Source: an uncultured Erythrobacter sp.
GTDB taxonomy: Bacteria > Pseudomonadota > Alphaproteobacteria > Sphingomonadales > Sphingomonadaceae
DNA length: 64,000 bases
Reading direction: 5' to 3'
Assembly (NCBI GenBank): GCA_947503155.1
Contig: CANNCL010000005.1
Span: 1 to 64,000, forward strand
The position numbers and the translations under genes were made by a program. Under the pieces are notes generated by a model. It was not told the DNA's origin and did not search any database. It was given only the letters and a program-made list of their open reading frames with translations. Of the stretch, positions 8,635 through 14,885 are shown one piece after another (positions within the stretch are counted from its first letter, which is position 1; every line of letters starts with the position of its first letter).

Positions 8635-9913
8635 GACACGCCCAATAAAAACACTGCTCCTGCGGATATTCCTGCCTGCCGTTTTGCTTGTCGCAGCGTT
8701 GCTCGCCGTATTCGCATATAATTGGCACTATGCGACCATTCTGGAAGGGTTTGACCGAAAACTGGTCACGACCAGCGCGCTCACTGGCGCGATGATTAAT
8801 CCCGAAGATCACGACCGTCTGATCGACGCGGCGCGCAGCGGGGCTGATCCCGATGCGACTGAGCAAACACGCGAATATGAACGCAATGCCGCGCCAATCA
8901 GGCGCATCCTGACGCAGCTAGATCTGACCTATCTATACAGCCAAGCAACCGCGCAGACATCGGATATCGTCTATGTCCTCGACGGCTCGATTGGTGATGA
9001 ACATTCCCCGATCGGAACGCCAGATGACCTGACGACGCAAACGCTGAACGGAATTCTCAGCGCCGAAGACGATGGCAGCATTTTCGTATCGCCGATAGAA
9101 TATCAGGAGCAGTGGGGATTGCTGAAAACAGCAGCTGCGCCTGTTTATGACAGCGGGGGCGGCATCAGCGCAACCGCCGGCGCGGACGTGGATATCTCTG
9201 TCATCTTAATCGCCACGCAAAATGCCCTGTTTGCCAGCACGCTAATCGGCCTTGGATCAATCGCGCTTTGTTTGCTCATCACCTTTGCAATTGTTCGAAA
9301 GGTCGCCCAGCCCATTGAAGCGCTGAAGGATCAAGCCCTGAGCATTGCTGCAGGTGAAAGCCATTCTTCCAGCGAAGCAAAAGGCCCGCGAGAAGTCGTA
9401 CAGCTATCGCGCGAGCTTTCAGAAATGGCGGCAGGGTTTGAGCGATCTGCCACCGAACGTGAGCGCATCTCAGCGGAACAAAATCGCCGAGCAAATGCGG
9501 ATCTAATTTTGGGCGTTAGTGACAACGTTGATGGCGAAATCTTGCAGATTCTGGAACATGGTGAGAGCAAAGTGTTCTGGCTGCCGATTGCGGCAGATTG
9601 CGCCAAAGCCGCGCTAACCAGTCTCGCCATGAGGCATCTGGCCCAGCGTTTCGCCGGAGATGCCGAATTGGCCAAGGAATGGCGGTTATTGGCCGACACG
9701 CAAAACGGCGTGTGCATCGCGTCAAAATGCGCGGCTGGCACCATCGAATTGGTCGGAAACACCGCCGTAACAATCATTCGCGGCGGCACAGAAACGGTTT
9801 TGAAACCAGGCACGCCGCAGTTATTTTCTTCGGCCACTGACCATGTGAAGATTGGCGATGGTTCGGCGTTTCTACTCCCCCACCCTGCCGCACAGAAAGA
9901 TGGGCAGCCATGA
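8624..9913 (+). CDS. Membrane HAMP sensor with degenerate SpoIIE-like C-terminus (pseudo-phosphatase 1)
   Basis: 429 residues: TM1 (11-32), an extracytoplasmic domain of about 165 residues, TM2 (200-224), HAMP-like linker (to about 275) and a C-terminal domain. The architecture copies the neighbouring RsbU-like phosphatase, and the periplasmic part also resembles it. In the C-terminus I align NVDGEILQIL (301-310) with the GGDLYD motif and VFWLPIAADCAKAAL with FFVVGDVSGKGVPAAL. The metal-binding Asp residues of both motifs are lost or displaced, so catalysis is unlikely. The alignment is by eye and needs structure prediction. It overlaps the carrier gene by 11 bp and the next gene by 4 bp, implying coupled translation. 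It may act as a decoy, sensor subunit or STAS-binding module. Confidence 0.6.
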   Translation: MRLETRPIKTLLLRIFLPAVLLVAALLAVFAYNWHYATILEGFDRKLVTTSALTGAMINPEDHDRLIDAARSGADPDATEQTREYERNAAPIRRILTQLDLTYLYSQATAQTSDIVYVLDGSIGDEHSPIGTPDDLTTQTLNGILSAEDDGSIFVSPIEYQEQWGLLKTAAAPVYDSGGGISATAGADVDISVILIATQNALFASTLIGLGSIALCLLITFAIVRKVAQPIEALKDQALSIAAGESHSSSEAKGPREVVQLSRELSEMAAGFERSATERERISAEQNRRANADLILGVSDNVDGEILQILEHGESKVFWLPIAADCAKAALTSLAMRHLAQRFAGDAELAKEWRLLADTQNGVCIASKCAAGTIELVGNTAVTIIRGGTETVLKPGTPQLFSSATDHVKIGDGSAFLLPHPAAQKDGQP

Positions 9914-10311
9914 TCACCGGTGATGCAGTCGATAGGATGTTGACCTTGACAAGCATCCCGCCCTTTAACGTGCTTAAGGAAAGCGAGTTGCTGCTCGTTG
10001 CACAGCATTTGCATCCGCGCAGCTATTCGGCTGGCGAATTGATTCTTGCCGGCGGCCATGTCGCTGAAATGGTGATTATCGCCGCATCAGGCACCGCCCT
10101 TTGCGGGGGCGTCAATGATCAGCGCGCCCTCCCGGCGATTGTCGGGGCGCCTTCGATATTGTTCAGCTTGCCGATTGATGAGAGCGTTTTCGCAGGTCCT
10201 GAAGGCGTGGACGCGCTGTGCCTCGCTAAGCCGCATCTGTTCACGATTGCACGCGAATGCCCTGATTTCGTTGTCGGACTGACTGATCTTTATCGGGCCG
10301 CTGCGTTATGA
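9910..10311 (+). CDS. Cyclic-nucleotide-binding-like small protein, degenerate pocket
   Basis: 133-residue soluble protein whose first half matches the start of a CRP/PKA-type cNMP-binding beta roll: the leader SIPPFNVLKESELLLVAQHL, then SYSAGELILAGGHVAEMVIIASG (broken here as SYSAGELILAGG and AEMVIIAASG), typical of 'GE.I...G......I..G'. The phosphate-binding cassette expected in the second half (FGE...R.A) is not recognisable, so canonical cAMP or cGMP binding is doubtful. No DNA-binding domain follows. It overlaps both membrane sensors by 4 bp (ATGA), so the three proteins are probably made together and may form one complex. A cyclase-like protein is encoded 5.7 kb upstream. Confidence 0.55.
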   Translation: MITGDAVDRMLTLTSIPPFNVLKESELLLVAQHLHPRSYSAGELILAGGHVAEMVIIAASGTALCGGVNDQRALPAIVGAPSILFSLPIDESVFAGPEGVDALCLAKPHLFTIARECPDFVVGLTDLYRAAAL

Positions 10312-11594
10312 CAGTGCGCACGATCTTCATGGCGCTATCCGTCCCGCTGTTCCTGCTCATGGCGGCGGTCAACGGGGCGGTTTTGTATTTTCAGGAACAA
10401 TCCGAAATGTCGCGGGCGCTTACTGAGCAAGCCCGCGCAGCAGCGATTGTGACCGCAGAATTCATCGCAGAAATGGACGATCCGGGCGCAGAACTAACGG
10501 CACCTTTGCGGCAAGATGCAATCAACGCCGCATCAGACCATATTGTTGGGCTTCAGGGCCTGTATCTTGTCGAGCGGTCAGGGACGCTCACCCCATTGGC
10601 CGCTGGATCAATGCCGTGGTCACCGCCAGTTCAATGGTCCGGTGTCAACGCACAAGCTACTGTGCTCCAAGACGACACGAGCGAAGCATCCTTTTTCGCA
10701 GCCATCCATCCCGCCGGAGAAGGCAGGGCTGTGGCAGCACGGATCGACGCTGCACCGCTGCTCGCCAACAGGGCGGAAATAATACAGATCATTTTGTCCA
10801 TTATCCTTGGAGTGAGCGTCTTCGCAGCCGCGCTAAGTTGGTTCGTTGCGCAGCGCATTGTCCGCGAATTGCGATGGAATGGGCTGTATCTTGCGAATTC
10901 TGCCGCTTTCCCCGGACCAGAACAAACAGCCGGCGCGGCCCAATTGAAAATCCGCGAAACGCGCGATCTTTCCGATGCGGCAGCTTTGATGAATGCCAGC
11001 CGCGAAGCAGCCGAAACGCGCCACCGCCGTGACGCAGAACGCAGCAACCAAAGACGCGACATTCACACCGCATCTAGACAGCTTCACACAGAGACATTTC
11101 CGAACGGCGCCTTTGTTATTGGCGACACCGAAATCGCTGTCCGCATATGCGGGAATGTTCCGCCGGGCGCTTTCTACGCCTTAGCGACCGCCGATGACGA
11201 GTGCGGCAGCACGCATGTCGTCATTGGCCGCTGCCTCGCAAGCGAACCAGACACAGATTTGGCCAATGCTGCGGCGGCGCGCCGCTTTATCGAGGACAAT
11301 TTTGTCACTCTTGGACGCGAGCGGTGCCTTTCGCTGGCAAAGCAAGCGTTTGAGATCGAAACTCTTGATTGGATTGCATGCCCCGGCGCACAGACAGATC
11401 AGCATCACACTGCATTGCTATGCGACACCGAGGAGCAAACAGCCTCCAACGCCCACCGCATTGTTCAAAATAGCGGGGATTTGACACCCGATCAGACGCT
11501 CAATGCAATCGAATCCCTGTTAAACCCAGTCGGTATTTTCGTCACCCTAGGCCGCCGGAATAACAGTGCGGGTCAGATCAAGCCGCAGCGATGA
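10308..11594 (+). CDS. Second membrane sensor with degenerate SpoIIE-like C-terminus (pseudo-phosphatase 2)
   Basis: 428 residues with TM1 (5-27), an extracytoplasmic region of about 130 residues, TM2 (159-181), a helical linker rich in charged residues (to about 260) and a C-terminal domain. GNVPPGAFYAL (282-292) falls where active SpoIIE phosphatases have EVGGDLYDYF, and THVVIGRCLASEPD falls where they have FFVVGDVSGKGVP; both essential Asp positions are replaced. ALLCDTEEQTA may correspond to the LFTDGVSEA motif. It is therefore probably a non-catalytic relative of the phosphatase at 4213-5874. It overlaps the cNMP-like gene by 4 bp, and its last 17 bp lie antisense to the end of the STAS gene. 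Confidence 0.6.
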   Translation: MTVRTIFMALSVPLFLLMAAVNGAVLYFQEQSEMSRALTEQARAAAIVTAEFIAEMDDPGAELTAPLRQDAINAASDHIVGLQGLYLVERSGTLTPLAAGSMPWSPPVQWSGVNAQATVLQDDTSEASFFAAIHPAGEGRAVAARIDAAPLLANRAEIIQIILSIILGVSVFAAALSWFVAQRIVRELRWNGLYLANSAAFPGPEQTAGAAQLKIRETRDLSDAAALMNASREAAETRHRRDAERSNQRRDIHTASRQLHTETFPNGAFVIGDTEIAVRICGNVPPGAFYALATADDECGSTHVVIGRCLASEPDTDLANAAAARRFIEDNFVTLGRERCLSLAKQAFEIETLDWIACPGAQTDQHHTALLCDTEEQTASNAHRIVQNSGDLTPDQTLNAIESLLNPVGIFVTLGRRNNSAGQIKPQR

Positions 11595-11910
11595 GAGCCT
11601 TTTCCACATCAGGCTCAATCGCAAAAATACTGGTGAACCCGCTGATATCGAAGACTTCTTGAACCGATGGATCGAGGCCGCACAGCACCAATTTGTTGCC
11701 TGTCGACTTCGCTATCTTTGCGCCTTTGAGCAGAACCCGCAATCCAGCAGAGCTGACATAGGCGACGTCCCCGAGGTCCATTACCGTTGCCGGATTGGTT
11801 TCCACCCGACCCGGCAATACCGCTTCCAATTCGCCGGCCGTGTTGCTGTCTATCCTTCCAGAAGCAGTGATTACCAACACGCTGCCATGGGTTTCTTCGC
11901 TGACTTGCAT
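11578..11910 (-). CDS. STAS-domain anti-sigma factor antagonist (RsbV/SpoIIAA type)
   Basis: 110-residue single STAS domain. In partner switching the unphosphorylated form binds the RsbW kinase and frees its client; the kinase phosphorylates a conserved Ser and an RsbU-type phosphatase removes the phosphate. The sequence VMDLGDVAYVSSAGLRVL fits the switch helix; Ser54 (second Ser of SSAG) aligns with the RsbV phosphoserine. The start at 11910 (MQVSEETHG) fits the family N-terminus better than the 11937 alternative. It is divergent from the RsbW-like gene, and its 3' end overlaps the pseudo-phosphatase gene by 17 bp on the opposite strand. All three parts of a partner-switch loop are thus encoded within 8.3 kb. 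Confidence 0.9.
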   Translation of the reverse strand: MQVSEETHGSVLVITASGRIDSNTAGELEAVLPGRVETNPATVMDLGDVAYVSSAGLRVLLKGAKIAKSTGNKLVLCGLDPSVQEVFDISGFTSIFAIEPDVEKALIAAA

Positions 11911-11965
11911 CTTCGTCGCCACTCCGATCACGATCAATTCTGTGCGCTGCTCTATATTGAAGGGT

Positions 11966-11993
11966 TTGAGAAATTATTCCACTCGATTATGAT
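11966..11993 (+). promoter_or_regulatory. Possible sigma70-type promoter for the RsbW-like gene
   Basis: TTGAGA (11966-11971), a 16-bp spacer and TATGAT (11988-11993) lie about 40 bp before the kinase start at 12035, in the divergent space between the STAS and kinase genes. This is motif matching only. Confidence 0.35.
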
Positions 11994-12034
11994 CGACGCG
12001 GATAAACCTTTCCGACAACCCGGGATCGGCACGA

Positions 12035-12481
12035 ATGATCTTTCACTTCGAGCATGACTTCACAGCCGGGGACCGCGATTTTGCGGATTTGGACGGGGCC
12101 ATCGCGGATTGCCTAGAATCTCAGCCCGTCTCTCCAGCAGCGGCGGCGCAAGTGATGATCGCCTTTGATGAGCTTATCAGTAACATACTGAATAATCGAA
12201 AAAAACCTAGCGCTGAACATGGTGAAAACGACGCCGTCGAACCGAAATTGACCGTCAGGATTGAGGTCGAGCACGGCAAGGTGTCCGCAGAAATTGCTGA
12301 TAACGGCCCAGCCTTTGACCCGTTATCTTTGCCAGAACCCGATACGGACCTGTCTGCAGAAGAGCGGGAAATCGGAGGTTTAGGCGTCCACCTTGTGCGA
12401 AACTTGATGACGGATGTGACCTATGCGCGCGAAAATGGATGGAACAGGCTACGATTTTCTAAGACCTTTGAACTAGAATGA
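12035..12481 (+). CDS. RsbW-like anti-sigma factor serine kinase (HATPase)
   Basis: 148-residue GHKL ATPase/kinase of the RsbW/SpoIIAB type that would bind and phosphorylate the STAS antagonist. The N box is DELISNILNN (catalytic Glu46, Mg-binding Asn50), the G1 box is IADNGPAFDP and the G2 box is GGLGVHLVRNLM, so ATP binding looks intact. Length matches the family. It is divergent from STAS and just upstream of the SET-domain gene, suggesting one transcript of kinase, SET protein and PLP enzyme. No sigma factor gene lies in the window, so its client is either encoded elsewhere or is not a sigma factor. Confidence 0.88.
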   Translation: MIFHFEHDFTAGDRDFADLDGAIADCLESQPVSPAAAAQVMIAFDELISNILNNRKKPSAEHGENDAVEPKLTVRIEVEHGKVSAEIADNGPAFDPLSLPEPDTDLSAEEREIGGLGVHLVRNLMTDVTYARENGWNRLRFSKTFELE

Positions 12482-12547
12482 TCGGACGAGCAGATGACCG
12501 CCTTGTCATTGATCGCAAAATTGGGAAACCAAAGGAGCAGGCCAGAG

Positions 12548-12976
12548 ATGTATCCGGTCAAATCGGCACAAATGCTTGCGAGCAGCGACCAAGACGCACG
12601 CTTGGAGCTTTGCCATTGTGATCAAGTCGGACTTGCCGTGCGCAGCGTGGTCGCGTTCTCGAAAGGCGAAGTTCTCGATCATTTCGATGGCCGTATCGAT
12701 CAGCACATCTCTCAACACAGCCTGCAAGTCGGGCGCGGCGAGCATATTTCTGAAACCCAATTTGTCGGATTTCTATCGCATGGATGCGATCCAAACTGCG
12801 CGCTCGACATGGAAACGCGCCGCCTTATTGCGCTGAGGGATATCGCAGCAGGAGAATTGCTGTTGATCGATTATTCAATAACGGAAGACACGCTCTTCAA
12901 AGACTTCGATTGCGCTTGCGGAGCGTCTCAATGCCGCGGGCAAATCACTGGCCGATTGGCGATGAAGAACCCGTGA
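12548..12976 (+). CDS. SET-domain protein (putative protein-lysine methyltransferase)
   Basis: 142-residue compact SET protein. FLSHGCDPNCALD is the NH-S/C-x-x-PN motif of the SAM pocket, RDIAAGELLLIDY carries the conserved GEL...DY catalytic element, and CACGASQCRG is a post-SET zinc-binding cysteine cluster (with CxC near the DY motif). The product would methylate lysine on a protein; no target is evident. The start at 12548 was chosen for the AAAGGAG 10 bp upstream; ATG 12494 would add 18 residues. The stop codon overlaps the GTG start of the PLP enzyme (GTGA), so translation is probably coupled. Bacterial SET proteins are scattered, and linkage to a partner-switch kinase is unusual. Confidence 0.85.
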   Translation: MYPVKSAQMLASSDQDARLELCHCDQVGLAVRSVVAFSKGEVLDHFDGRIDQHISQHSLQVGRGEHISETQFVGFLSHGCDPNCALDMETRRLIALRDIAAGELLLIDYSITEDTLFKDFDCACGASQCRGQITGRLAMKNP

Positions 12977-14202
12977 TCTCCGCTTCTGCCGAGGGTTTAG
13001 TCGATCAGTTCTGGTGGGAACGCAGCGACCTTTGTTACAAACAGAACCGCCTCCATCTTGCCGGCTATGACCTTGGCAAGCTCGCGGCACATGCGAACGC
13101 GCCGCTTTACGTGTATTCGCTCGCACGCATAGAGGCAAAGCTGGATCGGCTTTTAGACGCGCTAGCGACCACGAAATGTGACCACCGCATATTCTACGCG
13201 ATGAAAGCCAACCGCTTCGCGCCAATCCTGAAAATGATGGCGGCGTCGGGTAAATGCGGCGTGGACATCTGCTCCCCTGGCGAAATGGACCTTGCTCTGG
13301 AATGCGGGTTTCAGCCGCATCAGATCAGCTTCACCGGTACTGGCGTTTCCAACCGTGATCTGGACCGAATTTGCACCTATCCTGAGATGACGATCAATTG
13401 CGACACGATTGGAATGATCCGCCGGATCGGACAGCGACAGCCCGGCCGTTCCATCGGTATTCGCGTCAATCCGCGCCTGGGGACCGGTTACGGCGACAGC
13501 GATATTTTGACCTATTCGGGCGGTCGCACAACGAAGTTCGGTATTTACCGCGAACAATGGGCCGAGGCGCTGGAAACAGCGCGCAGTTTTGGATTGAAAA
13601 TAGAGACGCTGCATTTCCATGTTGGCTGCGGCTATCTGACCAGAGAGCTTCAAAGCTGGCAGGCCGCTTTTGATGCGGCTTGCGCATTCATGTCAGACTT
13701 GCCCGACCTCAAAACCGTCAATATTGGCGGCGGCCTTGGCCTGCCGCACCGCGAGGAAGATGACGCACTCGACCTTGAAAAATGGTCGGGTATTCTTCGG
13801 TCGAAATTCCAAGGACGCGGCATCGTTATAGCGGCCGAACCCGGCGATTTTCTGGTCAAAGACGCTGGAGTTCTTGTGCTCAGCGTCACCGATGCGGAAA
13901 CCAAACGCGACACGCTCTTCATCAGCCTTGATGGCGGCTTCAACCTGCATCCAGAACCGGCATTTTACGATCTACCATGCGCACCTGCCGCCTGTGTTCT
14001 CAAGAGCAGAGCCCCTTCAGATTGGCAGCGCGCAACAATCGCCGGCAACATCAACGAAGCGCTCGACCTATGGGGCGAAGACATCGCCTTTCCGCCCACA
14101 CAAGAGGGCGATTTCGTCGCTCTGATCAACGCGGGCGGCTACGGTTCGGCGATGAGTTCGAACCATTGCATGAGAGGTGTTTTCCAAGAGACCGCGATCT
14201 GA
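12973..14202 (+). CDS. Fold-type III PLP-dependent decarboxylase-like enzyme (LysA/ODC family)
   Basis: 409-residue cytoplasmic enzyme with an alanine-racemase-like TIM barrel and C-terminal beta domain. The PLP-binding lysine is Lys78 in FYAMKANRF; CGVDICSPGE, FHVGCGYL and NIGGGLGLP are barrel motifs of diaminopimelate/ornithine decarboxylases, and AEPGDFLV replaces the usual EPGR. The C-terminal active-site cysteine loop (CDS/CES followed by D) is changed to AGNINEALD, so the standard catalytic Cys is absent, while NAGGYGSAMSSNH occupies the PLP-tyrosine region. The reaction may therefore be a decarboxylation of another amino-acid derivative or not a decarboxylation at all. The start is the GTG overlapping the SET stop; a more upstream ATG (12931) would lie inside SET. 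It ends 23 bp before the convergent isochorismatase gene. Confidence 0.78.
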   Translation: MISASAEGLVDQFWWERSDLCYKQNRLHLAGYDLGKLAAHANAPLYVYSLARIEAKLDRLLDALATTKCDHRIFYAMKANRFAPILKMMAASGKCGVDICSPGEMDLALECGFQPHQISFTGTGVSNRDLDRICTYPEMTINCDTIGMIRRIGQRQPGRSIGIRVNPRLGTGYGDSDILTYSGGRTTKFGIYREQWAEALETARSFGLKIETLHFHVGCGYLTRELQSWQAAFDAACAFMSDLPDLKTVNIGGGLGLPHREEDDALDLEKWSGILRSKFQGRGIVIAAEPGDFLVKDAGVLVLSVTDAETKRDTLFISLDGGFNLHPEPAFYDLPCAPAACVLKSRAPSDWQRATIAGNINEALDLWGEDIAFPPTQEGDFVALINAGGYGSAMSSNHCMRGVFQETAI

Positions 14203-14225
14203 GGCGTCTTAATGACCCGCGTAAG

Positions 14226-14846
14226 TTAGAGTGAAATCAAGTGTTCTATGATCTGCGCTTCACTGACGACATCGGCGTATTTCGCGTCCATATCGAACAA
14301 ATTGGATTCATGCGGATCGGAATGGCGATCCCCCACGGCGTCGCGTGCGATTGTCGTGATGAAGCCATGCGACATGGAATCCACACACGTCGCGCGGACA
14401 CATCCACTCGTCGTAAGACCGGTCAGGATGACCTGATCGACGCCCAATGCGGTCAACGTCGAAGCGAGAGACGTTCCGAAAAACGCGCTGGGATATTGTT
14501 TGGTGATGACCAGATCGGTTTTTGCCGGTTCCAACCCTTCCGCCCAGCCCCCCATCGGATTGCCAGCTTCAAAACAGCGCAGCGGCTTCAACTTTTCAAC
14601 GAACCGTCCGCCATCCATCGCGCCGGGGTGATAGACCACATTGGTGAGCACAACCGGAACGCCGGCAGAATGCGCCGCCGCGCGGACCCTCAGCGCGGAT
14701 GCCAACGTTTCCTCGACGCCTGCGTAAAGATCGCATTCGGGGTCGAAATAGGCCCGGACGAAATCGATTAGAATAAGGGCAGGCCGTTTGCCGAAACCTG
14801 CCCTATTTCCTTCAGAATTTGCGTAGCCGGGGTTCAAATCACTCAT
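14226..14846 (-). CDS. Isochorismatase-family cysteine hydrolase
   Basis: 206-residue cysteine hydrolase. The Asp-Lys-Cys triad is visible: Asp28 in LILIDF, Lys116 in VITKQYPSAF and Cys149 in TTSGCVRAT. The FGTSLAST and VTSGC-like surroundings fit the N-carbamoylsarcosine amidase / nicotinamidase-like amide hydrolase branch more than true isochorismatases. It is 39 bp downstream of the TonB receptor gene, with AAAGG before its start, so it is likely in the same transcript. Next to HyuA/HyuB it could release ammonia from a carbamoyl or amide intermediate, but the substrate cannot be read from sequence. Confidence 0.85.
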   Translation of the reverse strand: MSDLNPGYANSEGNRAGFGKRPALILIDFVRAYFDPECDLYAGVEETLASALRVRAAAHSAGVPVVLTNVVYHPGAMDGGRFVEKLKPLRCFEAGNPMGGWAEGLEPAKTDLVITKQYPSAFFGTSLASTLTALGVDQVILTGLTTSGCVRATCVDSMSHGFITTIARDAVGDRHSDPHESNLFDMDAKYADVVSEAQIIEHLISL

Positions 14847-14885
14847 GCAATTGCCTTTGCCAGATGAACGTCCAAGCGGCCAGTT

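Noticed and set aside
11566..12057. Long plus-strand open frame opposite the STAS gene
   Set aside because: The minus-strand STAS reading has a clear family match; the plus frame is basic, His/Arg-rich and without domain signal.
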